NCBI RefSeq assembly: GCF_040567655.1
Contig: NZ_JBEXAC010000001.1
Span: 744,001-808,000, forward strand
From: Chitinophaga sp. H8
Lineage (GTDB): Bacteria > Bacteroidota > Bacteroidia > Chitinophagales > Chitinophagaceae
Reading direction: 5' to 3'
Length of the DNA stretch: 64,000 bases
Shown here: positions 27,664 through 36,871 of the stretch, one piece after another
Position numbering within the stretch: position 1 is the first letter of the stretch
How the letters are laid out: each line of letters opens with the position of its first letter
Program-made: the position numbers and the translations under genes
Notes under the pieces: model-generated
Told to the model about the DNA's origin: nothing
Database searches by the model: none
Seen by the model: only the letters and a program-made list of their open reading frames with translations

Positions 27664-28965
27664 ATGAAAACAATGGCTTTCAGAGATAAGCTGCAGCAAG
27701 GTATTTACGTAGTCATTAATCCGCTGGTACGCGGCCTGATAAAGATGGGGCTTACCCCTAATGCGGTAACCACCATTGGTCTTATTTTAAATATAGGGGT
27801 AGCGGTTATTTTTATCATAGGTGCAGAAGATGGCAACCGGGCAGATCTTTCTTATATAGGATGGGCAGGTGGATTGATTCTCTTTGCAGGTTTATTTGAT
27901 ATGCTGGATGGACAGGTGGCCCGTTTAGGGAATATGAGTTCCCGTTTTGGGGCTTTATATGATTCTGTGCTGGACCGTTACAGTGAATTAGTACTCTTTC
28001 TGGGCATTTGTTATTACCTGGTGGCGCATCATTATTTCCTGAGTTCTCTTTTTGCCTTTATCGCGCTGATTGGGTCTATGATGGTAAGTTATACCAGGGC
28101 ACGTGCAGAAGGGTTGGGTATTGAGTGTAAAGGTGGCCTGATGCAGCGTCCGGAGCGGGTGGTGATCCTGGCAGTATCTGCCATTGCCTGTGGCATAGTA
28201 GCAGCGTGTATTGGAGGGGACTATAAATTATTTATTCCGGGGATTCCGTTTCACGTATTCGAAACGATCTCCATTTTTACCATTCCTATTACTATTATGG
28301 CAGTACTGACAAATATTACGGCAATTAACCGGTTGAGAGATGCAGGGGCAGCGTTGGAAAGAGAAGATAAAGCAAAAAAAGGGAATGGATCAGGTATGCC
28401 TGGCGGGCTACCGGTAGTAATAGCGCTGGTGCTGCTGCTGGGCATGGGTACTAAACCGGTAATGGCTATAGGGCCGGATTTGCCGGGGAAGAATGAAACA
28501 GATACTTTTCCCGTACCAGCGGGCATTCCCCATTTATTGTTTTATATACAGCGTACTTCCAATATCAACACGATTGTGTATGATCTGAACCTCGCTGAGG
28601 ATGGCACGCTTAATGTGGGAGAACCGGTAAATGCGTATTGGGTAAGATACGCAGAAGATGGCTCTAAAAAGAAGCTGAATTATATACAGAAAAAATTTGC
28701 ATACGGCCTGAAGGCAAAATCAATAGGTAATAATAAATACGAGTTGCGTTCAGTAGCCTATGACAAACATCCGCTTTACCTGGCAGGCACAGGGGGCGGA
28801 AACTACCAGGTATACACGAAGATCAAGGACGAAATGGCTGTTCTGAAACGTATTTATCTGAAAATTGAAGGCGGCACTTTCTGGGTACCTAATGTAGTAT
28901 ATGTGGAATTAAAAGGAGTAAACCCGGTAACGGGTGCGGAGATAATAGAACGATTTAAGCCATAA
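27664..28965 (+). CDS. CDP-alcohol phosphatidyltransferase fused to an exported DUF4833-like domain
   Basis: Residues 1-235 form an integral-membrane CDP-alcohol phosphatidyltransferase with the full motif from Asp79: DMLDG, QVAR, eight residues, G, three, D, three, D. In this operon it should join CDP-diacylglycerol to inositol phosphate. From Met245 on, the sequence restarts like a signal peptide (GGLPVVIALVLLLGMG, ending PVMA) and continues as a domain of about 165 residues rich in beta strands (LLFYIQRTSNINTIVYDLNL, FWVPNVVYVELKG), which I take as DUF4833. The joint contains a run of seven A at 28374-28380. The C-terminal part would be periplasmic. The fusion is unusual; the enzyme domain is certain, its inositol specificity inferred. 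Confidence 0.85.
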   Translation: MKTMAFRDKLQQGIYVVINPLVRGLIKMGLTPNAVTTIGLILNIGVAVIFIIGAEDGNRADLSYIGWAGGLILFAGLFDMLDGQVARLGNMSSRFGALYDSVLDRYSELVLFLGICYYLVAHHYFLSSLFAFIALIGSMMVSYTRARAEGLGIECKGGLMQRPERVVILAVSAIACGIVAACIGGDYKLFIPGIPFHVFETISIFTIPITIMAVLTNITAINRLRDAGAALEREDKAKKGNGSGMPGGLPVVIALVLLLGMGTKPVMAIGPDLPGKNETDTFPVPAGIPHLLFYIQRTSNINTIVYDLNLAEDGTLNVGEPVNAYWVRYAEDGSKKKLNYIQKKFAYGLKAKSIGNNKYELRSVAYDKHPLYLAGTGGGNYQVYTKIKDEMAVLKRIYLKIEGGTFWVPNVVYVELKGVNPVTGAEIIERFKP

Positions 28966-28979
28966 ATACAGGAGGAAAG

Positions 28980-29600
28980 ATGAAACATAGGTTTGAAAGA
29001 AGCGGGCCGGGATCCCCCCGGCTCTTTAAGCATGATTTCCTGGAACGGTTATCCAGCGTACACTTTGCGGTACCATTATTTATTTATGTAAGGATCATTT
29101 ACTTTTTCAGTGAGCAGGCATTCCTGCAGATGGAGCTCACCATACCGGTTTTTGCAGGATTCTCTGCTGCCGGCGTACTTTTATGGATGCTTACGGCATA
29201 TGTGTGGCATCAAACCGTGTCACATTTTAAAAACACATCTGCTATCATCAGAGGTATGCATACCTTGTTGCAAGGCCTGCATTATCAGGCACCGGAAGAT
29301 GGTAGGAGGGTGATGATATCTCCTTTTGTGAGCATTCCATTGGCAATAGGGGCCTATTATTTGTTTGCGATGGTGCTGCCGGATGATTACCTGTATGCTT
29401 TTTATCCGGGCTTTTTAGCGGGATACCTGGTATATGATCTGGGACATTATGCTTTACACCAACTCGATATTAAGCATCCCCGCTGGGTGCTGCTAAGAAA
29501 AAAACATTTCCGTCATGCCCATGCAGCTACCTGCTCTGAGGATGATATCAATAATTATTTTCAGCATGGACATTTCAGGCCGGACTATTCAAAGCATTAA
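28980..29600 (+). CDS. Fatty acid 2-hydroxylase-like (sterol desaturase superfamily) membrane protein, divergent
   Basis: This 206-residue membrane protein aligns by eye with ceramide fatty-acyl 2-hydroxylases: GLHYQAPEDGRRVMISP corresponds to the HGxHHxAPxDxxRLVxPP segment, and GYLVYDLGHYALHQL and RKKHFRHAHA to the later histidine boxes. Several iron-ligand positions are altered (HG to QG, HH to HY, HH to HAH), and the usual FGxxxxLWD tail is replaced by a Gln/His/Asp-rich end. It could hydroxylate the ceramide acyl chain, which is often 2-hydroxylated in this phylum, or it may be a catalytically changed relative. The stop is followed one base later by the next ATG (TAATATG). Confidence 0.65.
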   Translation: MKHRFERSGPGSPRLFKHDFLERLSSVHFAVPLFIYVRIIYFFSEQAFLQMELTIPVFAGFSAAGVLLWMLTAYVWHQTVSHFKNTSAIIRGMHTLLQGLHYQAPEDGRRVMISPFVSIPLAIGAYYLFAMVLPDDYLYAFYPGFLAGYLVYDLGHYALHQLDIKHPRWVLLRKKHFRHAHAATCSEDDINNYFQHGHFRPDYSKH

Positions 29601-29601
29601 T

Positions 29602-30531
29602 ATGAATAACACTTTCACCGCAAGGGGTGTTACGCTTTTTAATGGCAAAACATTATTGTTTACAGGTATACTCAGTATAGCATACCTGTTATTATCATGG
29701 GCGCTGGTAGGTTTTAAAACAGATCAGCTGGTACTGGTAGCGATATTTAATACTTTTTATTACGTGTCATGGGGTACCCGCAAATTCATCCAGGGTTTTT
29801 CCATCTTTATTATCTTCTGGGTGCTGTTTGACTATATGAAGGCTTTTCCCAATTTTCACTATAATGAGGTGCATATCAAAAGCCTGTATGATGCGGAAAT
29901 GCATTGGTTTGGGATCAGAGAAGGGGATAAGCTTATTACCCCTAATGAGTTCTGGCTGATACACCAGAACCGGTGGCTGGATATTATGTCGGGGGCATTT
30001 TATCTTACCTGGGTACCGGTACCTTTGTTATTTGCAGGGATTCTCTTTTTCCGCAACAGGGTACAGTTCTTTCATTTTTCCCTTACTTTTTTGCTGGTCA
30101 ACCTGATTGGTTTTGTGATCTATTATGTGTATCCTGCGGCCCCACCATGGTATGTACAGTTACATGGATTTGATTTTTATCCTGCTACACGGGGTAATAC
30201 TGCTGGTCTGGCACGGTTTGATGCCTTCTTTCATGTAGATATCTTCCAGTCGCTTTATACCAAGAGTTCCAATGTATTTGCAGCAATGCCTTCGCTGCAT
30301 TCTGCTTATCCGCTGATTGTGCTGGTATATGGCTGGCGCAATAAGATGGGCTGGCTGAATATCCTTTTTGCAGTGATTGTTGCCGGGATCTGGTTTGCAG
30401 CGGTATACACCAGTCACCATTATGTACTGGATGTAATAGCCGGCATTATATGTGCCGTGGCGGGAATCCTCTTATACAACAGCGTGTTTAGAAAAGAAGT
30501 GGAGCGCAGGGTGCTAAAAGCAAATACCTGA
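29602..30531 (+). CDS. PAP2/AUR1-like transferase, probable inositol phosphorylceramide synthase
   Basis: This inner-membrane protein (309 residues from the ATG at 29602; the frame is open further upstream but overlaps the previous gene) has six or so hydrophobic segments. It has the two PAP2 active-site motifs MPSLHSAYP near residue 232 and SHHYVLDVIAG near 274. The layout, with YPAAPPWYVQLHG before the first motif, resembles AUR1-type enzymes that move phosphoinositol from phosphatidylinositol to ceramide. As last gene of an operon making both substrates, that reaction is the natural reading. A plain lipid phosphatase is the alternative. Confidence 0.75.
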   Translation: MNNTFTARGVTLFNGKTLLFTGILSIAYLLLSWALVGFKTDQLVLVAIFNTFYYVSWGTRKFIQGFSIFIIFWVLFDYMKAFPNFHYNEVHIKSLYDAEMHWFGIREGDKLITPNEFWLIHQNRWLDIMSGAFYLTWVPVPLLFAGILFFRNRVQFFHFSLTFLLVNLIGFVIYYVYPAAPPWYVQLHGFDFYPATRGNTAGLARFDAFFHVDIFQSLYTKSSNVFAAMPSLHSAYPLIVLVYGWRNKMGWLNILFAVIVAGIWFAAVYTSHHYVLDVIAGIICAVAGILLYNSVFRKEVERRVLKANT

Positions 30532-30538
30532 TATGGAA

Positions 30539-30568
30539 AAAAAAGAGGAACCAGTAAATGGTTCCTCT
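30539..30568 (-). terminator. Intrinsic terminator of the WG-repeat gene
   Basis: Arms AGAGGAACCA (30544-30553) and TGGTTCCTCT (30559-30568) form a 10-base stem with loop GTAAA. Read leftward, the hairpin is followed by a run of T (A tract at 30537-30544 on +), so it ends the leftward gene. Rightward there is no T run, but the hairpin may still help to end the sphingolipid operon. Confidence 0.8.
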
Positions 30569-30602
30569 CCGTTGGGGTATCCGGTTGTAGGTAACAATGG
30601 TT

Positions 30603-32477
30603 TTAATCCTTCTTTTTTACTGGTTGGCCTTTGGCGTCATATTCCTGACCATCAAAGTTATACGAGCGATTGCCCTCGCCAGTTCCTATACTAACGCTGC
30701 TGATAGCTTTGAATGGTATTACTATTTCATTTTTAGTATTGATCAGTGCATATTCTCCGGCTTTATTTTGTACGGCGGTGATTCCCTGTTCAAAAGGGTA
30801 AGCCGTTTGGTATTGTAGCGGGATCACTGTTTTCCCATTTACATCAATGAACCCGTGAAGCCCGCCTTTTTCTACTTCGGCCAGTCCTTCTGTAAATGAC
30901 TGCACCCGGTCGTAGCCCCGCAGGTCAATGACCAGCTTTCCTTTTGCATCAATAAACCCGTAATATGCCTCCCGATTGGCTGTAACCAGCGCTCTGCCGT
31001 CTTTAAAGTACTCAATATGGCTATACTTCACTGGCAGTATTGTTTTTCCCTCCAGGCTTAACAACCCTTTGAGGCTGCTGGTGTTTTTTACCAGGAGGCA
31101 TTGCGCAGCAGGTTCAAAAGTGATCTCTTCATATGTCACAGGCACTACTACCTTACCATGGCCGTCAATAACCCCTTCCAGTACCTCTTCGTTTTCTACG
31201 ATCGCCAGGTCATTATTCAGGGCGCGTATATGCGTATATTCATTAAACGGTTCCAGGCTGCCAGTTGCCTCATTCAGCTTTAAATACTGGGTTTCATCTT
31301 TATCATTCACACCTTCAAAATAATAGGCATTAATCTGCTTCATGTCGTCATAGGTAGGGGCGATGGCAAAATTACCGGTGCTATCCAGGAATCCATATTT
31401 GCCGGTTTCACTGTCTTTGACAAATACCAGCCGGGCATGGTTCGGAGATTCATTTTGTACCATTATTGTTGCCTCTTTCTCCTGGCGTTCATCCGCAGTA
31501 TATATTACTATTGAAGCTACATTGCCCGCATAATAATTTTCCACATAGCGGAAGCCGGAGTCCTCAAAATATAGTAAGCCGGACAATTGATTACGCATAT
31601 CGGCCGCGAGTTCCGCCGTTGTTTTGTACTTATCTTTTTGCAGGTTTTTAACAATGCTTTTCAGTTTATCACTGAGGTCTTTTACGGCACTTTCCATTTC
31701 TCCGGGAGGTAGATTACCCGTTTGGTATCCTTTTTCATCCAGGATTTTTCCTGCTTTATTCAAGGCCTGTACCATCAGGAAATTTTTGTTAGCTTCCCGG
31801 GAAATGACCAGCTGTACTGTATTCTTGTCAATATCTTTCAGTGTAATCTCGCCACCGTTTATTTTTACTGATGAATGCGCCTTGTCCAGTTGATGGGGGC
31901 TCATTTTAGTAATGTAGCTATAGGAGGCTTTCAGCAAAACGCTATCAATTACTTTGGAAGTTTTCCAGGAGTCGTCTTCCGTGATCTTCCTGGCGGTTTT
32001 ATCTACTGTACCATCGTGGTAGTAGGTAGCTAATGCCGTGTAGATAAGCCGGTTGGTTTTATCATCGTTGACCAGCCGGGTTTTATAGCCATCCGGGGTA
32101 TTTACCGTAATCTGGGAGAAAGGATGGATAATTTCCTGCTGTAGCTGCAGGTTGGGCAGGAGGGCATTATATTGGAGGAGCATTTCTTCCGGATTGGGCA
32201 TTGTAAACGCCGTAGTATACCGCTCATCTTCCTGCTTATAGGAACGTCGTTTTTCATCGCTGTTGCCCATCCCTTTTGTGAAAAAATTAAGATAAGCTTC
32301 CAGTTGCTCACTTTCTTCAGTAAGCCTGGCTTTTGCATCCGGAAGGCTAAGGGTATCAAATGCTTTCAGGTAATCATTTAATTCCTCAGACTGGTGTTTT
32401 CCCTTACATGCTATCAGGCTCAGGATGACCAGTGAGGTGATAGCCATGTACCGTATCATAAGATATCTTTTGTTCAT
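30603..32477 (-). CDS. WG-repeat lipoprotein
   Basis: The frame is open from 32555, but the ATG at 32477 gives MNKRYLMIRY followed by a hydrophobic run and the lipobox LIAC. The first 330 residues are unrecognised. From about residue 355 come six WG-type beta repeats: GKYGFLDSTGNFAIAPTYDD, GVIDGHGKVVVPVTYEE, GLLSLEGKTILPVKY, YGFIDAKGKLVIDL, HGFIDVNGKTVIPLQY and YALINTKNEIVIPF. Such repeats probably bind other proteins at the cell surface or in the periplasm. The exact role is unknown. It converges on the sphingolipid operon and ends at its own terminator. Confidence 0.85.
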   Translation of the reverse strand: MNKRYLMIRYMAITSLVILSLIACKGKHQSEELNDYLKAFDTLSLPDAKARLTEESEQLEAYLNFFTKGMGNSDEKRRSYKQEDERYTTAFTMPNPEEMLLQYNALLPNLQLQQEIIHPFSQITVNTPDGYKTRLVNDDKTNRLIYTALATYYHDGTVDKTARKITEDDSWKTSKVIDSVLLKASYSYITKMSPHQLDKAHSSVKINGGEITLKDIDKNTVQLVISREANKNFLMVQALNKAGKILDEKGYQTGNLPPGEMESAVKDLSDKLKSIVKNLQKDKYKTTAELAADMRNQLSGLLYFEDSGFRYVENYYAGNVASIVIYTADERQEKEATIMVQNESPNHARLVFVKDSETGKYGFLDSTGNFAIAPTYDDMKQINAYYFEGVNDKDETQYLKLNEATGSLEPFNEYTHIRALNNDLAIVENEEVLEGVIDGHGKVVVPVTYEEITFEPAAQCLLVKNTSSLKGLLSLEGKTILPVKYSHIEYFKDGRALVTANREAYYGFIDAKGKLVIDLRGYDRVQSFTEGLAEVEKGGLHGFIDVNGKTVIPLQYQTAYPFEQGITAVQNKAGEYALINTKNEIVIPFKAISSVSIGTGEGNRSYNFDGQEYDAKGQPVKKKD

Positions 32478-32725
32478 ATAGCAAACATAAGCAATCCTGT
32501 TGCCCGGGTTAGTACCATTTGTTATTCGTGGGAGGGAGATGCATAAGTGTGGCAAAATGGGCCAAATGCGTCAACAGCTGGCAAAGGAGTGAAAAAACAA
32601 CCGTCAACCAAAGACAGGATTAAATCACCCTGATTGTAAACCAGATCCAGGATTTATTAACTAAAAGGTGTAAACCTATACCAGGATTAGACCTAAACCC
32701 TGCCATGGGCCTACGTTTCGTTAGG
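32478..32725. other. Intergenic sequence upstream of the WG-repeat gene
   Basis: I see no gene and no clear promoter in this part. The whole gap between the two leftward genes runs to 32969, including the repeat array and the terminator listed separately. Confidence 0.4.
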
Positions 32726-32841
32726 GATATCCCGTAGATATCCCGTATATGTCCCGTATATATCCCGTAGATATCCCGACAATAGTACTGGTCGGGATAT
32801 CTATGGAATATCTCCGGGATATCTTTGGAATAACTGTGGTT
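32726..32841. repeat. Array of 11-bp GATATCCCGTA repeats with inverted copies
   Basis: Four full units and one partial unit of 11 bases with consensus (G/T)ATATCCCGTA start at 32726, 32737, 32748, 32759 and 32770. After a 10-base spacer the inverted form GTCGGGATATC (32791-32801) pairs exactly with GATATCCCGAC (32770-32780). Two looser inverted copies follow (CCGGGATATC near 32813, GGAATA near 32826). The array could fold into a long hairpin. It lies in a gap between two leftward genes. Confidence 0.75.
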
Positions 32842-32914
32842 TATTGCAGGTTGATACAAGAGCAGGAGTACCGGATAAGTGGGTTTTGCCATGCCTTTGG
32901 CGTGGAATGGGCAT

Positions 32915-32944
32915 AAAAAAGCCGTTTCAGTACTGAAACGGCTT
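32915..32944 (-). terminator. Intrinsic terminator of the Gfo/Idh/MocA gene
   Basis: AAGCCGTTTCAG (32919-32930) and CTGAAACGGCTT (32933-32944) are perfect inverted repeats. Read leftward the stem is followed by six T, ideal for ending the leftward gene that stops at 32970. Confidence 0.9.
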
Positions 32945-32969
32945 AAAGTAGTTAATGAAAGAAGCAGGG

Positions 32970-34088
32970 TTATTTGGGCAGCAACACCTTTTTTCCGGTA
33001 CTGGCAGATTGCCGGGCAGCTTCCAGGATTTCCACCACGATCAGGTTGTTTTTGAGGGAGGAAAGATCCGCTCCTGGTTTGATCCTGTTGCGGAGTACTG
33101 CCTCCAGGTAGCTGAGGTTGTCCTGGTATTCCGGCGGAAGGATGTTGGCTTCCATATGCGCATAGCTGTTATTACCATTGTCCCTGATACGGATGGAATG
33201 GGCATTTACTGCCTGTATATAGCCTGATTTACCAAACACCTCCAGGTCTTTGATGCTGAAAGGCCAGTTCCACGAAGCCTCAATAATACCGGTGGCCTGT
33301 GGGTATTCAAGTAAGATGGTAGCATCATCATCTACATGGGGGTAGATATCCGGTTTGATTTGCCGGGTAATGGCAGTAACGGAGGTAGGTTTGATCCCCT
33401 TCATGAGCCAGGTCATCAGGTTGGCCCCATAACAGCCGAAGTCGATCAGGGCGCCGCCCCCGTTTTTAACAGGATCGGTGAGCCATGCCAGGAATTCATT
33501 GCTTACCCCTATTTCTTTGGGGCCTTCATGTCCGTCATGTACTACCATCTTCCTGATTTCACCAAGGCCCGGGCTGGTTTGCAGCATGGTAAACAGTTGC
33601 TGGTTGCTGGGATACCACGTGGTTTCATAGTTCGTTAGTACATGAATGCGGTGTTTTTGTGCCAATGCGGCAATTTTGTTGGCGTCTGCCAGGGTGGTAG
33701 CCAAAGGTTTTTCTACCATTACATGAATGCCTAAAGGAGCACAGGTTTGCACTACCGACAGATGATCGGCAATCGCATTATAGGCTACTACAGCTTCCGG
33801 CTTATGCCGTTTTAAAAGAGCTGGCAGCGATTTGTAAAAAAGGGAAGCTGGCAGTTCATATCTTTCCTGGTAACGCTGAACGAGAGCGGTATCGCTTTCT
33901 GCAATGCCCACAATGTCAACGTCGCCTTTCTTATACCGGTCTATCAACCCGGTTACGTGATCGTGGCTTAAGCCCGCCACCGCTATTTTCAAAGGTTTTT
34001 CGGATTGTGCAGCTACGTGTAATGCAGTACAAAGCAGTACCAGGATAATGACAGCATGCTTCATAAAAGTAACGGGATACTTTTTCAT
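32970..34088 (-). CDS. Exported Gfo/Idh/MocA family oxidoreductase
   Basis: This 372-residue NAD(P)-dependent protein has a Sec signal (residues 1-27, ending VAAQ), which points to the periplasm, as is frequent for this family in Bacteroidota. The Rossmann part begins IAVAGLSHDHVTGLI, and the cofactor/active-site motif EKPLATTLADA is at about residue 130. A second alpha/beta domain follows with GGGALIDFGCYGANLMTWL near 215, carrying the family's Asp and Tyr residues. Substrates of the family are sugars or inositols. A soluble nucleotide cofactor in the periplasm would need to be tightly bound, as known for glucose-fructose oxidoreductase. No sugar gene lies next to it, so the substrate is unknown. 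Confidence 0.85.
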   Translation of the reverse strand: MKKYPVTFMKHAVIILVLLCTALHVAAQSEKPLKIAVAGLSHDHVTGLIDRYKKGDVDIVGIAESDTALVQRYQERYELPASLFYKSLPALLKRHKPEAVVAYNAIADHLSVVQTCAPLGIHVMVEKPLATTLADANKIAALAQKHRIHVLTNYETTWYPSNQQLFTMLQTSPGLGEIRKMVVHDGHEGPKEIGVSNEFLAWLTDPVKNGGGALIDFGCYGANLMTWLMKGIKPTSVTAITRQIKPDIYPHVDDDATILLEYPQATGIIEASWNWPFSIKDLEVFGKSGYIQAVNAHSIRIRDNGNNSYAHMEANILPPEYQDNLSYLEAVLRNRIKPGADLSSLKNNLIVVEILEAARQSASTGKKVLLPK

Positions 34089-34182
34089 CGGAGTAGATTG
34101 TAGATTTAGGTGATAATAGATAGCTCCTATAAATATAATATATCCAGTAAAAAATGTAAAGCTTCCTGGCAGGATGTTCTTT

Positions 34183-36630
34183 TTATCTGATCAATGAAAG
34201 TGCACCTTTCCGAAAGGCGGTTCCACATATTGTTTTGGCACTGATATAATATACATAGGTTCCAACGGGCTGTGGAACACCCTTATAGGTGCCATCCCAG
34301 CATGCTGTTGGATTTTTGGTACGGAACACATTTTCTCCCCAGCGGTTAAAGATGGCAAACTCCAATTCGATGACCGGACCCCAGTATTTCAGCCCAAAGC
34401 AATCGTTTTTCCCATCATTATTGGGACTGAATGCATTTGGAATGGGGTAATTACTTAATGCAGTATTCAGGTCTACCTCCACTTTTACAGAATCCCGGAC
34501 TGTACACTTATTGTTATCAGTGATATTCACATAATAGGTCGTGGTTTGTAATGGGGTAGCCCAAATAGCGGGGGATGATAACTGGGTGATGCCTGGAGCA
34601 GGCTCCCATTGATAAGCAGAACCGCCGGTGGCAATCAGTTGGGTTTTATTATGACTGCAATCAATGAGATTTGTGCTGGATACGGTAGTAACGGGCAGAT
34701 TATTTACCATTACAGGTACTTGCATCTCTTTGTTTACATTACAGGTATTATCAGTGATTAATACTTTGTAGGTAGTGCTTACAGCAGGTTGCACTTCTAC
34801 ATCCGCTGCAGTGGCAAAAGGAGTATTGTTATCTGTATACCAGGAGTAAGTATCACCACCTGATGCACTTAACAGCGCTTTTTCACCTTTACAAATGATT
34901 GGTGTTGCCGCCTTAATGTCAAAGGAGGGGGATGGTGTGACAGTAACATTAACGACCTCTTCACTGCTGCAACCGTTGCGTCCTGATACTTTTACGGTGT
35001 ATCTGGTTGTTGTTTGAGGAGCTGCTAAAGGATTGTTGACATCCGGAGCGCTAAGTCCTTCTGATGGTGTCCAGGTGTATGATGCTGCATCAGGTGCTGT
35101 AGCTGAGAGCCTGATATCCTGGCTCTGACAAATGGATGCATCCTGACTTTTGGTAATGACAGGCAGCGGGAGTACAGTAATCTCTACTGTAGCCTCACTC
35201 AGACATCCTCTTGTATCATATCCAGTAACGGTATACGTAGTAGTAGTGGCGGGCGTGGCTACGGGATTGGCAATTGAAGGATCTGAAAGTCCTGTAGCTG
35301 GACTCCAGGTATGTTTGACGCCACCTCCTGTAGTATTTAGTTGGAGGGAGGTGCCTTCACAAACAGGTGTATTGCTATTGGTGGTAATAGTATAGTTACA
35401 AGGGATGGTAAAAGGAACGAGGTAATCTTCAACTTCGCCATCTTTTGCAAAGCCTGTAGCCCTTTGAGTGGATAACAGATCGGAAGACAGGCGGAACCGG
35501 AAGCCGAAGTAATTTATAATACTGCTTCCGGCAGGTAAGGTAGCCGGTAATCCCGTCCAAGATAATGTTGCCTGCGAAGCATCGGGCGGTACTGTGACAG
35601 TTACTGATTCCCCTGTATTAAATGTTTTATCGCCATTGAAATCAAACCAGCCGGTTAAAAAAGCATTGCTGCCGGTAGTATTGGTTACGGCTACATCTAC
35701 ACTGTAAGTGCCGCTTCCATCATACTCAGTAAATGATAATACCCCATCCTCATCTGCTCCGTTAGCATTGTCATCTGTTGTTTCCTGACCATCAGCATCT
35801 CCAGGAAGCGCGCCCATCTTTAATGCTTGTGATTGTATGATAGCTGGCATGGGGGGGAGGTAATTACAGCCATTGATATTATCGTAATTTATTTGATGCT
35901 GTGCAAATCCGTAATCAGCAGGCAAATCCCCTCTGTCAATCGGAGCAAAAATGCCGAATGTCATGGCCATACCTCCCCTGATATTGTTTTTATCCAGCGT
36001 AACATCGATTATCAATGGGGTATTAGCCAAGGCATTAGTCGCCATTATGGGATTCTGGCCTTTACCTTCACCTATTACAGCGCCTCCATGTGTTTCTTCA
36101 ATAGTGAGTGTCTGGGTACCACAGCCTGTCAGCGGATTGGACGTCTGCCCGGAATTTCTGAAGAATTCAAGGGTGGTCCAATTGCTGCCATTGGTTTTCA
36201 GTGTGGTTTTTTCTCCGAGAGAACTACCCTCTGCATCTGCAGCTACAAAGGTATAAGGGCTGGGAACACCTGCCCTTGTAGCCGTAACAGTTAATGTAAA
36301 ATAAGCGTTCGTACTATTGCCGTTGGTATATAATGCAGGATAAATACTGGGATCCGTAAAATTATACAGAAAATGTAATACAGCCCCGGTCCATGTAGTC
36401 ATAGGGCTAGGCTCGGGAATGCTCCCGGATACCTTGGAAAAGGTGATGATAACTACTAATCCGTCTGCAGTAGTAAAGGTTCTGGATGCGCCATCTGCTA
36501 AAACAAAGCCATTCCAGTCAAACCACCAGATCTGATCACGAAGTACACCAGTGCCATCATTTGCATATTGCCCATAAGTACTTGTGGTAGCTAGCAGTAG
36601 TAGGGATAAAACCAATATTAATTTCCTCAT
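34183..36630 (-). CDS. Large surface protein with PKD-like repeats and type IX (gliding motility-type) C-terminal domain
   Basis: From the ATG at 36630 the protein has 815 residues, with a signal peptide ending TYGQ. The first 400 residues include a CshA-like adhesion segment and a GEVEDYLVPF motif. Then come four Ig/PKD-like repeats of about 80 residues, each starting around a Cys (VCEGTSLQL, ICQSQDIRL, ICKGEKALL, DCSHNKTQL) and holding a TTTYxV strand. The last 90 residues (NAFSPNNDGKNDCF, FNRWGENVF, WDGTYKGVPQPVGTYVYYI) are the gliding-motility type C-terminal signal that directs type IX secretion. It should be an adhesin or matrix protein on the cell surface. The frame continues to 36678, but MRKLILVL is the natural start. 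Confidence 0.85.
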   Translation of the reverse strand: MRKLILVLSLLLLATTSTYGQYANDGTGVLRDQIWWFDWNGFVLADGASRTFTTADGLVVIITFSKVSGSIPEPSPMTTWTGAVLHFLYNFTDPSIYPALYTNGNSTNAYFTLTVTATRAGVPSPYTFVAADAEGSSLGEKTTLKTNGSNWTTLEFFRNSGQTSNPLTGCGTQTLTIEETHGGAVIGEGKGQNPIMATNALANTPLIIDVTLDKNNIRGGMAMTFGIFAPIDRGDLPADYGFAQHQINYDNINGCNYLPPMPAIIQSQALKMGALPGDADGQETTDDNANGADEDGVLSFTEYDGSGTYSVDVAVTNTTGSNAFLTGWFDFNGDKTFNTGESVTVTVPPDASQATLSWTGLPATLPAGSSIINYFGFRFRLSSDLLSTQRATGFAKDGEVEDYLVPFTIPCNYTITTNSNTPVCEGTSLQLNTTGGGVKHTWSPATGLSDPSIANPVATPATTTTYTVTGYDTRGCLSEATVEITVLPLPVITKSQDASICQSQDIRLSATAPDAASYTWTPSEGLSAPDVNNPLAAPQTTTRYTVKVSGRNGCSSEEVVNVTVTPSPSFDIKAATPIICKGEKALLSASGGDTYSWYTDNNTPFATAADVEVQPAVSTTYKVLITDNTCNVNKEMQVPVMVNNLPVTTVSSTNLIDCSHNKTQLIATGGSAYQWEPAPGITQLSSPAIWATPLQTTTYYVNITDNNKCTVRDSVKVEVDLNTALSNYPIPNAFSPNNDGKNDCFGLKYWGPVIELEFAIFNRWGENVFRTKNPTACWDGTYKGVPQPVGTYVYYISAKTICGTAFRKGALSLIR

Positions 36631-36871
36631 TAAGTATAGTGTTGACTTCAAGCAGGGGTAACTTTCAGATATCTGCATATCAACATGAGAGCTAAAATAA
36701 AAGATTTTACGGATTCATGCAAAAGAAAGGCAAGTGGAAAGCAAAAGGGATATCATTGATAAGAATAGCAAGCGGAGGGGTTGTTATACTAATTCTTATA
36801 AAAAATCTAAAGCCTGCTGCTTATTTGATTGTATTACAACCGCTTAATTTTATAGTTTCTGAAATTATTTT

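Noticed and set aside
29515..29601. Frameshift joining the FA2H-like gene to the PAP2 gene
   Set aside because: I read the other frames for the missing FGxxxxLWD tail and did not find it; the stop and next ATG are one base apart as in a normal operon.
32726..32841. CRISPR-like array
   Set aside because: Units are 11 bases, adjacent without spacers, and no cas genes are in the window.
32620..32892. A 90-codon leftward frame whose protein repeats RDIYGI
   Set aside because: The repeated residues come from the 11-bp DNA repeats; no start signal or family is seen.
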